Shown in pieces: positions 31,252-43,680 of a stretch of 64,000 bases of DNA (positions within the stretch are counted from its first letter, which is position 1; each line of letters opens with the position of its first letter). Origin of the DNA: Selaginella moellendorffii (Eukaryota; Streptophyta; Lycopodiopsida; Selaginellales; Selaginellaceae); contig NW_003314346.1 of the NCBI RefSeq assembly GCF_000143415.4, positions 713,216 through 777,215 on the forward strand. The letters run 5' to 3'. Under the pieces are notes generated by a model. It searched no databases and was not told the origin of the DNA. It saw nothing but the letters and a program-made list of their open reading frames with translations. Both the position numbers and the translations under genes were made by a program.

Positions 31252-34200
31252 GGACACATTTAGGTGACAATACCACCATCCCTGTGGACAGCATCGGGCA
31301 ATTCCAGCTCTCACTCGATCATGGGAGGACCATGGCCTTTGATGGTGCCATGCATGTTTCCACTTTGCGACAAAACTTAATGTCCGTCGCCAAGATATGT
31401 GATCAAAATGTGGTGGTAGTCTTTGATGCAAAGGGAGTCTCTTTAATTGACTCTAGCGACTTTCATATGCTTGGTACGCAGTTGCTTCGTGGGTCACGCA
31501 TTGGGGACTTATATGAGATTACTGCTGTCAACCCAGTTCAAGCCTTTCAGACTGTGGAGGCAGATTCTCGTGCGGAGCTTTGGCATAAAAGACTCGGTCA
31601 TGTTCATTATCAATCTCTTCAACAGATGAAGTCCCAAGATATTTTCCATCTACATTTTGTGAAGCTTGTGTTCTAGGCAAGCATCACCGCCGGAATTTCT
31701 CACCGAGTAAGCATCGAGCACTTGGACTTCTGGACTTAGTCCATTCTGATCTTTGCAGCCCTATGGACGTGCCAAGTCACAATGGCGCAAGATATTTCAT
31801 CACATTCATTGATGACTTTAGCCGTCGAACATGCATCCACTTCTTGATGCGTAAGAGTGATGCAGTTGTTGCCTTTCAAACGTACAAGGCGTACGTTGAA
31901 AACCTCCTTGGTCGATAGATAAAAGCTCTTCGAGTTGATGGTGGTGGTGAACTCAACAATGAGCTTCGGGGCATCTGTCGTGATGTAGGCATACGCCTAC
32001 AAGCTACAGCCCGCTACACCCCCTAGCAAAATGGTGTTGCAGAAAGGAAGAATCATACTCTTGTCAATGCTGCTCGTGCTTTGTTAGCTGATGCACATCT
32101 TGACAAGATGTTTTGGCAAGAGGCCATAGCCACAGCAATGCATGTACAAAATCGCCTTGCCACGGCTGCTTTGGATGGAAAAACCACTGAGGCATTTTGG
32201 ACAGGTTCTACTCTTGATGTGTCCCACTTTCGGGTCTTCGGTTGTGCAGCATACGCACATACCCCTGATCAACTTCGGAAAAAGCTAGATCCCAAGAGTA
32301 AAAAATTCATCTTCGTGAGATATGCACAGGATGACACTATCGGGAGAAAAGCTTACAAGTTGTGGGATCTTGCATCTCATAAGGCTATTGTAAACACCGA
32401 TGTCATGTTCAATGAAGACGACTTTCCCATGCATACAGAGGCTCTTCAAGATCCTTCTTTTATTGCTGAGACTCGACTTGTTCCTTTGATCCCACTTATG
32501 GGAGATGGTCCACTCTTGCCTCCGCCTCAAGATCCTATTCATGAGTTGCCACCAGAGATTCCATTGGGGAATCCTCCACTTCTGGACATGCTTGAACCAG
32601 CTGATGCTCCTCCAGTTGAGGACAGGCCTCCAACACCTCCACCACCTTGTTGACGTCGTGGCATGCCTGATCCGATGCCAGTTCTTGATCACCCCCGGGA
32701 ACGTCGGCCCTCGTTAAAAGTCCGGGAAAATGCTGAAGCAGATGCTGCAAAGCTTGATGAATTTTGTGGCCTTGTTGACGTCGGCATTCCCATGACCTAA
32801 GGCTATCTCAGGACCTGAGGATGGAAGCTATTGCGGAAGAAGTTTCTTCCATTCGGGTTAACGGAACTTATGTTCCAGTTGATTCAGCGCCACCGGGACG
32901 ACGTGTTTTGGATCCAAAATGGATTTTTTCCAAAAAGTATGGGAAAGATGGCCAGGTTGTACGTTATAAGGCACGGTTGGTTGTTCACGGTTTTTGCCAA
33001 GTCCATGGCCTTGACTACGATGAAACATTCTCACCAGTTGTAAAAATGGCCAGCCTCCGTACTCTTTTTGCCCTTGTGGCTGCTCGCAAATGGCAAGTCC
33101 ACCATATGGACGTCAAAACTACATTTCTGAATGGGGATTTGCAAGAGGACATCTATATGCATATACCTCCTAGTTTTGAGGATGATGTTACCCCTGGTGG
33201 CCCTATATGGCAATTGCGAAAAGCTTTGTATGGCTTAAAACAGAGCTCCCGTATTTGGTATCAAAAATTTGATGCCACCCTACGTGCTCAAGGCTTTCAT
33301 CGCTATCATGCTGATCACAATGTGTATGTCAATGGTCATGCTGAGTGCATGGTTATTGTGGCCCTCTACGTTGATGATTTGCTCATCATGGGTGATGACA
33401 ACGATGCCATTGCTGCTCTGAAAGATGCTCTCAGCCAGCAATTCCAGATGAAGGACCTTGGCCAAGTCTCCTACTTTCTTGGCTTTGAAGTCACACATGA
33501 TCCTGATTCTGATGGCTACATGCTTAGCCAACAACGTAAAGTCGAAGTCTTGCTGGATCGGTTTGGTATGCGTGATTGCCACCCCGTCAAGACCCCAATG
33601 GTCGTTGGTGCTATCGACCTCACAGTTGAGCAGTCTGGTGAGCCTCTACCCACTGGGACTCCCTATCGGCATCTCATTGGTTGCCTCACATATTTAGCCC
33701 TAATGACTCGCCCCAACATCACATATGCGACTATTGCCTTGAGTCAGTACAACATATCATCAACCACCATACATTGGCAAGCTGCCAAGCGTATCGTGAG
33801 ATACCTCCGGGGCACTATGGACTATGGCATTGCTTATTCAGGGGGTGATGCATCATTAGCATGCTACACGGATGCTAGTTTTGCCAACAACAAAGGTCAT
33901 TGCTTGACTTCTGGCATTTGCCTTTCCTTCTCAGGAGGTGCCATCACGTGGGCCTCCAAGCGACAATCTGTGGTGGCCCTTTCTAGTGCATAAGCAAAGT
34001 ACATCACACTCACTACTGGTAGCAGGGACGTGGTCTGGGCTCGAGGGTTACTTGTTGAGCTGGGATGCGCACAAGCTGGCCCCACTACTTCTTGGTGTGA
34101 CAACCAAAGCAGCATTGCCATGTCCAAGAACCCCGTCCACCATGCCCGCTCGAAGCACATTGAAGTCCAATTTCACTACGTGCGTGAGTTGGTTGACAGT

Positions 34201-34428
34201 GGCACCCTCGCCATCCAACGTCTCGGGACACAGGATATGCCAGCCGATCTTCTCACTAAGCCGTTGGGGCCACACCAGTTTCAGCTCCTACATGACAGAT
34301 TTGGTTTGGTGAGTGGCTTCGGTTTGGGGGGGAGTGTTACACGACACACCCTCGCCACATGTCCATTAGGGTTTTCCTGTTCTGTCCGCTAGCGCGGTGC
34401 GCTTTGATCCCGATTTGTCTCAAACATG
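31252..34428 (+). mobile_element. Ty1/copia retrotransposon, decayed and truncated at both ends
   Basis: The 5' LTR, gag and protease active site are absent. Domain order is protease remnant, gag-pre-integrase (ELWHKRLGHVHYQSLQQM near 31577), integrase (FIDDFSRRT, LRVDGGGELNNEL, QNGVAERKN), reverse transcriptase (32821-33990: VHHMDVKTTFLNGDL, ALYVDDLLIMG), and RNase H (34030-34300: WCDNQSSIAMSKNPVHHARS). This integrase-before-RT order defines copia. Stops include TAG at 31915-31917 and near 32023, TGA near 32651 and TAA at 33991. Several sit where CAG or CAA would be expected. GGTTTGGGGGGGAG precedes the LTR start TGTTACACG at 34335, and the LTR is cut after about 95 bp. Confidence 0.9.
32821..33993 (+). 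pseudogene. Copia reverse transcriptase fragment
   Basis: An uninterrupted stretch of 390 codons carries the RT domain, with YVDDLL as the catalytic aspartate box and the downstream MKDLGQVSYFLGFEV and RHLIGCLTYLALMTRP blocks. It ends at TAA in ALSSA-stop-AKY, where the RNase H domain continues in frame. It is part of the decayed copia element. Confidence 0.85.
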
Positions 34429-34429
34429 A

Positions 34430-34985
34430 CATCCTTGTTATTCATCTTTAGCTAGTAGCTCATCTAAGCTCGAAGAATCTGAATGGCAAAGCTTATGGGA
34501 TTGACGCTGGATTCTTGGCTTCCAAGCTGGATCACCGTCACAGCCTTGCAATTTGCCGAGACTGCCCAGATGTTCTTCTGGCAGCTCACAGCGCGGAAGA
34601 AAAACTTGTGATCAGTGGAAGAAGCGGTCGTCAGCTGCAGCTCCTCCCATAACTTCTTGCCTCCAATACAATGATCCGGCCATGTCGTTCCATAGGTGCA
34701 CAAAGTAGTGGCGCCGGGGCAATCCAGTCGCCACTTCCCAGTCACCACGAAAACAAGCGTCTGTCCGGCACGACCGAGCGAGCTCAAGATCACCTGGTTG
34801 TGAAAAGATTTCGTTTCCTGCGGTGGAGAACGCAGCATTGGTGCTGCGAAGCTCCATCGATTCTTGCGTGCATCGAAGACACTCACCAAATTGCAAGGAG
34901 ATAGAGCTTGGGACCCAGAGCCCTGCACTCGAATCCTCCCGTGTTGGGCTCATCCTGGCGAGCTTGTACCGGCAATGCACATTCT
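34430..34985 (-). pseudogene. F-box/kelch-like relic, copy 1
   Basis: Minus-strand frames give VFDARKNRWSFAAPML, then (shifted) EELQLTTASSTDHKFFFRAV and SCQKNIWAVSANC. These parallel the kelch-type relic at 41473-42254 (SWEALQLTNASSSDSKSMF, SCQKNI). The frames change at least once. It is nearly identical to 43110-43680. Confidence 0.5.
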
Positions 34986-35430
34986 GCTATCACATATGCC
35001 CACTTTGGGCATCTTGACGAGGCCATCAAGGTTTTCCACTCCCCTTCTCTCGGAACATCCTATTACGGGTCCTTTGCAAAGAAAATCGCGTTGCTGATGC
35101 GAGGAAAGCCAGGACGTGGTGACCTGGACGACAATAGTGAGCGCATATGCCCCGATTGGGCATCATGACGAGGCAAATGCCACAACGAGCTCTTCAGGCT
35201 TGGCTCGGGCCGAGACATGCATCACGCCAGCCAAATCTTCTTTGGGATGCCCCAGTGCGATGATGGTTTAGTCTCTACGTGTTCTCCCAACAGACTCCAT
35301 GCCCACAATAGGGATATGGAGCAAGCAACTGCATTGTTCAATAGGATACTCATCACGGATGACAGAGTCATGGGGGATGTTCTTTAAGGTGCATGGAATC
35401 CCTTGTGATTCATCTCTTTGGAACTTGCAT
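34430..35430 (+). repeat. Segmental duplication, copy 1 (partner 43115-44130)
   Basis: Nearly identical in direct orientation to 43115-44130, from TTCATCTTTAGCTAGTAGCT onward. It includes the kelch relic and small ATGCCC/GGGCAT inverted motifs near 34998, 35148 and 35320. A third partial copy is at 42300-42630. Confidence 0.8.
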
Positions 35431-35439
35431 TTCTTGATC

Positions 35440-36275
35440 CTGGATTATATAGGGTGGCCTAAAATTATTATATTCAACACTTATGGATATAGTATTTATT
35501 AATAGAATATTATTCCTCACCATGAACATTATGTGTCCTTAACTCTTTCTTGATTTCCCTATATATCCATGTGTGCATACCTTTCACACTAGCTCTTGAA
35601 CAACTGCAATAGTGTTTTAGAAAATTTTCTAGACATACACACCCATCCATTTTTTCCAAATAAAAGTAGCATATAAGACACTAAAGAATAAACACATTGA
35701 CAATATATAGATTCTTATTAGTATAGATTATCAATCTTGGAAATGAGACTTCAAAACTATAATAATGTCAGAACCACTTGTATTATAATTATATATAATA
35801 ATGTCTTTACATGTACTAGAATATTATCACTCTTAAAAATATCAGATACTCATAATGAACTAAACTTTTGAAGAAACTAAGACATTGTATGCATACTACA
35901 TCTTATAGTGGCCCTAGAATAAGGTATGCTATCTATAATCAATAGCATTTTATTATTTTTTCCTTTTTAGGAATGGGTAAATATGCATAAGAAAGTAACT
36001 ATGACTCTAACATTACATTATAGGGTTGCCTAAATATTTTATATTTAGCACTCACTGTTTACTAATAGAATATTATTCTTCACCATGAAATTATAGTAGT
36101 TGTGTGTCTTTAACTCTTTCTTGATTTTCTTGTATATCCACGCATGCATACATTTGAAACCAACTCTTAGGCATTTGCGTCGGTGCTCAAGAAAATATAT
36201 TGAACCCATGCAACCATATATCTTGTTCAAATAAAAGTAGCATATAAAATAATTAAGTATCCATATATATTTAAG
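35440..36275 (+). repeat. AT-rich direct repeat pair (35445-35730 and 36018-36270)
   Basis: Both units contain TAATAGAATATTATTC, TTAACTCTTTCTTGATTT, TATATCCA and AAATAAAAGTAGCATATAA in order. There is no coding sequence. The element type is not recognised. Confidence 0.6.
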
Positions 36276-36439
36276 CACTCATGCCATTTTTGGAGCAAGA
36301 TTTTGAAAAAAATGTTAAGCATTAGAGGCACCTTAACAGCAACATCATAAAGAGGGAACTTTTATTAAGCATGAAGCAATTAATAAACAAGTCTCTAAAA
36401 TGGGACACAAGAGGGACTGACATATAGCAAGTGTCATAA

Positions 36440-37120
36440 CATATGAAAGTGTTGGGATTGCGTCCGAGATGGAGTCTAAAATGGAATCCTTGCCTAGGAC
36501 CGAGATTGAAACTAGGTCTAAGTCCAAGTCCGGGTCTGAGTCCAAGTTTGAGTTTGAGTTTGAGGGTGAAACCCCAAAGTGATTGTCTTCCAAACCTTGG
36601 GGGGAGTCTTTATGGGATAGTAGAGGAAGACTCTAGTGAAAATAATTTAGCTAGGAAAGGCCAGTGTAACCAAAGAAGGTTACACCCACATGGTGGGTGA
36701 TGATATAACCACTTAGGAGTTTAAGGCTAGAATGAACACAAATGGACAAATGAGGTAATTTGGTAAAGTGTTTAATAGTTGGTTTTAGTTCCCTCGAGAG
36801 ATCAGATTGTCAATGTCCCTAATTCAAATGTGGATGGCAATACTTACTTGGATACATTGTATGGCTTATTAGACCTTTGCTTTAGCCACATGGCTAGGGC
36901 ACCTTAGTGGTGGAAGATAGGTGGAGTATTTATGAAGCTCATATTGGGTTATAGTGTTTCAAAATGTTGTTCTAAAGTCCTAGACCATGGAAAGAAAGAG
37001 AAATGGTCCTCTTGCTTAGTGATCAAGGGTATGGTTATATAGTGAGGAAGTCTCAAAAGTTAATAGGGTTTAGTGGATGGGCCTTCAGACCCTAGACTAG
37101 TGGTGTGTAAGGAATTAGCT
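36440..37120 (+). mobile_element. Diverged LTR fragment of the minisatellite family
   Basis: Starts in degenerate GAGATGGAGTC and GTCCAAGTCCG repeats and continues with the family's CCCAAAGTGATTGTC, GGTGGGTGATGATATAACCA and GATACATTGTATGGC blocks. It is AT-shifted relative to 57339-59110. Confidence 0.55.
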
Positions 37121-37169
37121 CGTTGAGGTGTCGTAGGCTAAAGGATCCTTGAAACCATGAGTAGAATGA

Positions 37170-37540
37170 TAAAGAGTTCATCGAGTGAGACCGAATCTGA
37201 GATCGAGTTCAAGACTGACTCCAAGAGTGAGTTCGAGACCAAGTCTGAGACCAACTCCGAGATTGAGTTTGAGACCAAGTCGAGATTGAGTTTGAGACAA
37301 AATTTGAGACTATGTCCAAGATCTGAGATCGGGTCTGAGATCGAGTTGGAGATCAAGTCCAAGACCGAGTTCGAAACCAAGTTCAAGGTTAAGTCCAAGA
37401 TCGAGTCTGAGACCAAGTCCGAATACTAATATAGGTTGTGGGGTAAAAGCCTAAAGCAATTGTCACACGGGGGGGGGATGCAAGGGGTTCCAAAAGTATA
37501 ATAGGGATAATAAAGTCTAGGAACCAATTGTGAATAAACT
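37170..37540 (+). repeat. GAG/AAG-TC hexamer minisatellite and LTR remnant
   Basis: Degenerate GAGTTCGAGACCAAG and GAGACCAAGTCCGA units run to about 37425. TACTAATATAGGTTGTGGGG and a G-run follow, as in other family LTRs. Confidence 0.6.
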
Positions 37541-38117
37541 CTCCAATGTGGTGCTTTCAAATCAACTTGAGGTTGAGACTAGGGCTTAAGGGCCTTTGGT
37601 GGGAGTGAGCATGGACTTGGGTGGTGCCGAAGAGGCCACCCAAGGAAATGTTCAAGAGTAGCTCCCACTTCCGGAAGGGAAACCGACTATGGTGCTCTCG
37701 GCTTATATGGAGTGGTACCCCATTTGAGTACCTTATGGCTCATTAGTCTTCGCTCCTTTCTAGGGGCTTATGTGATCATGGGATAAGATTTGGATATATT
37801 GTCACCGTGGATTCTTGAAACCTTAGGGGATAAATAGGGATAAAATAGCCATTAAGAGCTATTTTATTAAGCAATTGCCCCGTTTCCAGTTGGCTTAAGG
37901 GGAAAAAGATAGGGTGCATTAGAGGAAATAGCACGGGTTCGATTCTCATTGATTAGTAGCTATTTAAAAATATAATATACCCTTAAGTAAAGTATATTTT
38001 ACACAATGGAAGGATTAGTACATTCAATGTGAAAATAGAGGTGTTGATTCCTTTGTCTCAGTAAGGGTTGTTAGTCAATAGTCAATGAGGACATTGACAT
38101 CTCTAAAAGGGGGTGAG
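37541..38117 (+). mobile_element. Retroelement 3' internal end with polypurine tract
   Basis: There is no coding sequence. It ends CTAAAAGGGGGTGAG directly before an LTR start. A stretch near 37764-37880 resembles the LTR at 38118 onward (GAGATTTGGATATACTGTCA-like). Confidence 0.45.
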
Positions 38118-38701
38118 TGTAGCACATATGATTATGGGGTGAGATTTGGATATACTGTCATCATGGATCCTTGGAACATTCAGGGATAAATGGGGATAAA
38201 ATAACCACTAAAAACTTTCTTATGAAGCAATTGTTCCTTTTCCAGTTGGCTTAAGGGGAGAGAGATAGAGTGCGTTATAGTTTGGGCCTTCCTTTCGGGA
38301 TGGAAGTGGGGGAGTATATTGGGCCGTTAGGCCATGGTGTTTTCCCTAAAGTTCCGAAGCAAATGATGCACTAAGATTTGGGATTTAGAAGGTCTTATGA
38401 TCAAGTTTTGTTGTACTAAAAGATGTTAAAAACTTAGAGGCTTGGTGTGTTTGGCTGCTTGTGCCTGCACGGAATGTAGTCAAACCTTAAGTTCAGTCTA
38501 ACTGAGATGGGGATTGGGAAAGAAATTAGGAATCCACACTTTGTTGCCTATGCAATAAGTAACTGAAAACAAATAGGATCAAGTAGAAGCTAATACAATA
38601 ACTAAGAACTTTGGCGAAAGAACTTAACTAAAGCTAAAGTAGTGGTGGTTGAATAAATGAGGTAAGCTAATAAATTGGAAAGAAAAATTTTATAGCTTAC
38701 A
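38118..38701 (+). mobile_element. LTR (584 bp) with PPT before and PBS after
   Basis: Begins TGTAGCACATATGATT and ends ATAGCTTACA. It is followed at 38702 by ATTTGGTATCAGAACC, a primer-binding-site-like sequence, and preceded by a purine tract. An LTR normally has one or the other, so this is an LTR shared between two internal regions. Confidence 0.6.
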
Positions 38702-40260
38702 ATTTGGTATCAGAACCTTTTCCTCAATTCTAGTGAAGGATAAAGACAAATTATTAGGAGATGGCTAGAGCAGGGTATAAAAGAACCAAGGTGGAATTGG
38801 AACTTTCTCCAGAGCTAGAGTGTTTGGTTAAACAAAAAACTATGGATGAGGAATTCTTGCAGAAGGAGGACTCTAATAAGGAAACTTCTAAATAAAAATT
38901 CAATGGTAAGTTCAATTGTCCAAGGCTCAATTGGACATTCTAGAAGGAAAATTGGCATAGACCAATGCCCTACTAAAAACACTCATATACAAGCTAAAGT
39001 ATGACAAGAAATAAAAAAAAAAGCAAAAGATTGCCAATGTTGGTAATGTAGAAAGCGTGGATCCTTTGGCAGAGACTAAGGTAGAACTAAACAAGGTTGA
39101 ATAAACCGAAGTGAAATCAATCCTTCAAATAGTTCCCAAATACAAATCAAAGCCCTCATTAGTTTTCATGGGAGTGAATGAATATAAAGTGGTGGAGGAT
39201 TAGTTTTATGATATTGAGGATTACTTCCGAGTGTTGCAATTACTAAGCTAAGAAAAGGTCCTATGTGCAAAACCATACATGGCCAATAATGTTAAGTCTT
39301 AGTGGAGAACAATAGAGGCTAATAAAAGACTAGTGGCCAATTGGGAAATGATAAAAGAGAGGATTCATACAATTTATGTTCCTCCAAATACTACTCTACA
39401 ACTAAAGGATGAGTTGAGTAGGCTAAAGCAGACAGAAATTATTCGAGAGTATGTGAATGCATTTATGGTGAAGAGGATCCTTTTCATGGATATGGGTGAT
39501 ATGGATGCATTCCATGCCTTTATATTAGGCTTACAAACCTAGGCTCAAGGTGTGGTGATGTGTTGGAACCTAACCAACTACAAAGAAGTATTAAATGCAG
39601 CTATTAAATTGCATTTTAATTATAACCTACAAAAGGGGAACATAACAGGGTCAGAGTCCATGTTTAGCAAAGGAGCCAAACTAAAGGGGACATATGGCAA
39701 AAGGAAATTCAGGAAAAGTTTCTCTAAAAATGAGAAACTCTTAGAGTTTTAGAAAGGTATATTTAGTAGTTAATGAGCAAGTATGTGGGGGAGTTAAGTG
39801 AAAAGGGATAAACCCATTGATAATAAGGTCAAGTCTACTAGTAGCATGGGAAACAACATATACTTCAACTATGGTGAAGCAAGATATTTTTTGAGAAAAT
39901 GTCCCTACTCAAAAAAAACTAGAGTCAATATGGTCATTAAGTCAAGTGAAATCCAAACTAAGGCATGTGATCCAGTCCCTAGCTCAAAGTTCCTCATTAC
40001 ATGAGCAACTTTCATAGAGAGTCATTCACAACATTTATTAGCCCTTTGAGAAAAGCTCGAAGATAGTTTTGTTAAGATCCTTATTAATACATGTGCTTTA
40101 GATAATTTTGTGGCTGCAAACATAGTCCAATAAACTGGACTAATAGTGTAGCAGCTGAGTAAATAAGGGACTATAGAGTTTGTTCAAGATAGTTAAAATA
40201 CTGATAAGGTATTTCAACAAGCAAGAGTTGAAATAGGGACAAATAAATTTATCCTCGAGG
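38702..40260 (+). pseudogene. Ty3/gypsy-like gag and protease relic
   Basis: After a start MARAGYKRTKVELEL (38761), stops appear. Gag blocks follow: IEDYFRVLQLL, NWEMIKERIHTIYVPPNTTL, ELSRLKQTEIIREYVNAF, AFILGLQT. A zinc knuckle relic IYFNYGEARYFLRKCP has Tyr at the first two Cys positions. A protease relic LINTCALDNFVAANIV has Asn in place of the catalytic Asp. The whole is non-functional. Confidence 0.7.
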
Positions 40261-40560
40261 AATAGCATATCAAAAGGGCATAACTCTCCACTTGAATTCA
40301 TATGTGAATATATAAACAATATGGTGAATAGAAAGGGGCTAGTGAGAGAACTACTTTAGGAATTTGGAAACAGTAAAAAGTTTCCCTTAGAGAGTTAATA
40401 ATGTGATCTATATAAATAGTTGACTTAGCAAACTAATCAATGTAATTGTAGCAAATAACTATAATTGGGATCATGGGAATAATAAAAACTCTTATACAAT
40501 AAAAGAGTCATAAGATTATCTTTATATGGTTGAGGATGGTGTTCAAAAATTTAAGATTGG
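40261..40560 (+). mobile_element. LARD-like internal fragment
   Basis: Matches 59214-59510 with many A/T changes (GAATAGCATATCAAAAGGGC versus GAGTAGCATGTCGAGAGGAC). It links the gag relic to the non-coding element family. 40560-41470 is AT-rich with no recognisable feature. Confidence 0.5.
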
Positions 40561-41472
40561 AATTGATGACCATATAAGGTCAAATATGGACAAGGATATA
40601 TATCTTTAAAATGGTATATAAGACTACTTTTAATAGATTCATTTCTTCTTTTTTCTACTACTATTATTTTAAAAGTAATAGGAGTATTTTTATTAATAAT
40701 GATAATGGTCTTTACATTCCCAGATGGGTAATAAAGACTAAGAGTGTAATATGAAATTTTAGTAGAATTTTTTTTAACATTTCCACATTTCTTTATATTA
40801 TAAATATTCACAAATTTTTGGTCTCCCTTGCTTTCTATCTCTGCAAAAACCTAATGTATAGATGAATGAATGAGTCTATAAAATTATTTATATTTTTAGT
40901 CTGATGTGTGGTGGTCAATTGTTGAAATGTCAAAATATTGAAATATCAAAATGTTCAAGGGTTAAATTATTGAGATGTCAAAATATATAATACAAATTTT
41001 AGCAAACTTCAATATTCCCATTTTTATTTGAGCTGAAAATGATTCTCTTTAACTAGAATATTGTGAATGTATATGAGTTTGGACTACTTAGTCAGTATTT
41101 TATTGTATAAAAAAATTTCTCCAAATCATTTTCATAAATTTTAAATTCACGAAGGATAACATTTTTCTGACATGAAATTTCTTTATAAAACTTATAATTA
41201 ACTATATTTATTTGCATTGATTTGAATTGAATTGAGCTCAACTTATAAACTCGACTCAATTTTGGACTATCCCCAATTCCCACATCCAATGGGCTCACAA
41301 ACTACCTTTTAAACACTCTAACAAACAAAATTCACCAAAAAAGAACTCACATCAGTGACATAAACACAATGCTCTACTACTTCCCTACAAGCTGCCACAT
41401 TGTAATGCTGCCTTAAATGAAATAAAACTATCTTTTTAAAACATGGAGATCCACTTTAAAAACTTTTCTTTA

Positions 41473-42254
41473 GCTAGTAGCTGATCCAGGATCCATCAAG
41501 CTCGAAGAACTTCGAGGTCGAATATTGGATGTAAATTGCTGAAAGGCACATTGAGTAAACTGCAATCACCTTGGCTTCCAGGCTGCCATCGTTGGGAACT
41601 TGGATCACTTTCACGACCTTGCAATCCTCCTTGACTGCCTAGATGTTCTTCTGGCAGCTCACACCACGGAACATAGACTTGCTATCGCTGGAAGAAGCAT
41701 TCGTCAGCTGGAGTGCCTCCCACGAGTTGTTGCCACTGTCATATCTCTGCAACGTGTTGGCATCGTAGATCCAGTTGCCATGCACAATACAGCGGCACCC
41801 GCACAATCTAGTCATGTCCACCACTTCCCAGGAATGATCTTGTGCTGAGAAAACAAGCGTCTCTCCATTACCAGCGCGCAAGATAACCATCTTGTTACCA
41901 TCCACGACGAGAGCGTTGCGAAAGGCCATGGTCCCATGCGGTGGCAATGGCGGGAGGGGATACCATCGGTCCTCCAATCGGGGCCCTGCAATCGAATCCC
42001 CCAGTGTCGTAGAAGCCCCGCGGTGGAGGAGGAAGAACCATCCACGCTTTCTTGGAGCTACTGGGATTGAACACCATGATCAAAAGTTCGTCCTTTTGCC
42101 TGAGGATCACCGTGGCGACAAGCCATTCCTCGTCCAACCCTGTGCAGCGCGATCATCATAGAACTTGGGGGGCTGGAGATGAGATCCCCATGACACTCGC
42201 AGGAGGCACTGGTAAGCGGCATCGCTGTCCAGGCCGGGGATGATTGTCGTCGCC
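41473..42254 (-). pseudogene. F-box/kelch-type protein pseudogene
   Basis: The minus strand starts MATTIIPGLDSDAAYQCLLR at 42254, like the IPGL-D-A--CL-V opening of plant F-box/kelch proteins. These are substrate adaptors of SCF ubiquitin ligases. A frameshift near 42120 is followed by DEEWLVATVILRQKDELL, then another shift to MEDRWYPLPPLPPHG, VVDGNKMVILRAGN and SWEALQLTNASS. A TAG follows CQKNI near 41638. Two frameshifts and a stop argue against function. Confidence 0.6.
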
Positions 42255-42299
42255 ATAGCCCAGCTCTATTTGCCCTAACTCCAGATCCAAGGAGCCCTT

Positions 42300-42630
42300 T
42301 ATACGCAGAGCAGGGATATGCCCCGGTTGGGCATCTTGACGAGCCAACGTTTCTTTTTCCTTGGCGTCGCTGGCTGCGAGGAATTTGTCGCTTGCCTCTT
42401 ATGTAGTCGCTATGATGATCACTGCCTCTTCGGGGGCGAGACATGCATCACGACAGCCAAGTCTTCTTTAGGATGCCCCAGTGCGATGACGGTTTAGTCT
42501 CTACGTGTTCTACCAACGCCGCGATGCCCACAATGGGGATATGGAGCAAGGACTGCATTGTTTGATAGGATACTCATCAAGGACGAGAGAATCGCCAGAT
42601 ATCTTTAACATGCATGGAATCCCTCGAGAT
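42300..42630 (+). repeat. Third partial copy of the segmental duplication
   Basis: Shares ATATGCCCCGGTTGGGCATC, GAGACATGCATCACG and GATGCCCCAGTGCGATGA with 35145-35400 and 43840-44100. Confidence 0.7.
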
Positions 42631-42635
42631 TCCAG

Positions 42636-42873
42636 AAGAAGCCCACAAGAAAATGAAACAAGAACCTGAAGTGTGTCTGGAAGAGTGTATGCTGGACATT
42701 GGTCGTCTTTTCTTCCCACTTTGCAGGCAAGTATCTGGACAAGACAAACCATCGATCAACCTGCTTGAATCAAAACAGAGCAAACTCTAAACCAAGATGG
42801 CAACCGACAAGAAGTTCATTCCCGCGTTTGCTTCCCACACACAAGAAAGTCACAACAAGCTAAGCTGTTGGAC
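42636..42873 (-). pseudogene. FAN1: FAN1 relic E, internally deleted
   Basis: Short piece joining the middle-exon sequence (reverse of AAGAACCTGAAGTGTGTCTG) to the UBZ4 exon region (CPDTCLQSGKK, reverse of AAGTTCATTCCCGCGTTTGC). The deletion join differs slightly from relic D: here about 25 more bases of the 5' exon remain. 42874-43094 matches nothing else in the window. Confidence 0.65.
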
Positions 42874-43109
42874 ATCACAGCACTGCAAGAAAACGAGTAC
42901 AAGCTCGATCACTCACCTGGGCTGGCGGAGCGTCCTGGAGTGACACACTGCGTTGCCGCTTCCCTACAACCCGAATCAAGCTCTCGCGGCCCTGGAGCAT
43001 TGTAATGCCATCGGCCGCTTCCTCCTCGCCCTCCCAATAGACCTCAACCGTACTAACACAGAAAAAAACCATTTCATAGAACTTTTCATCTGCAAACACG
43101 ACATCCTTG

Positions 43110-43680
43110 TAGAAAGAACTTATTCATCTTTAGCTAGTAGCTCATCTAAGCTCGAAGAATCTGAACGGCGAAGCTTATGGGATTGACGCTGGATGCTTGG
43201 CTTCCAAGCCGGATCAACGTCACAGCCTTGCAATTCGCCGAGACTGCCCAGATGTTCTTCTGGCAGCTCACAGCGCGGAAGAAAAACTTGTGATCGGTGG
43301 AAGAAGCGGTCGTCAGCTGCAGCTCCTTCCATAAGTTCTTGCCTCCAACACAATGATCCGGCCATGTCGTTCCATAGGTGCACAAAGTAGTGGCGCCGGG
43401 GCAATCCAGTCGCCACTTCCCAGGAAAGATCTTGGGCTGCGAAAACAAGCGTCTGTCCGGCACCACCGGGCGAGCTCAAGATCACCTGGTTGTGAAAAGA
43501 TTTCGTTTCCTGCGGTGGAGAACGCAGCATTGGTGCTGCGAAGCTCCATCGATTCTTGCGTGCATCGAAGACGCTCACCGATTTGCAAGGAGATAGAGCT
43601 TGGGACCCAGAGCCCTGCACTCGAATCCTCCCGTGTTGGGCTCATCCTGGCGAGCTTGTACCGGCAATGCACATTCTGCT
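43110..43680 (-). pseudogene. F-box/kelch-like relic, copy 2
   Basis: Near-identical to 34430-34985. VFDARKNRWSFAAPML, TLVFAAQDLSWEVATGLPRR and, in another frame, TTASSTDHKFFFRAVSCQKN are readable. The frame is broken. Confidence 0.5.

Noticed and set aside
41892-42444. Several overlapping frames at the kelch relic as separate genes
   Set aside because: They are pieces of one frameshifted F-box/kelch sequence and its shadows.
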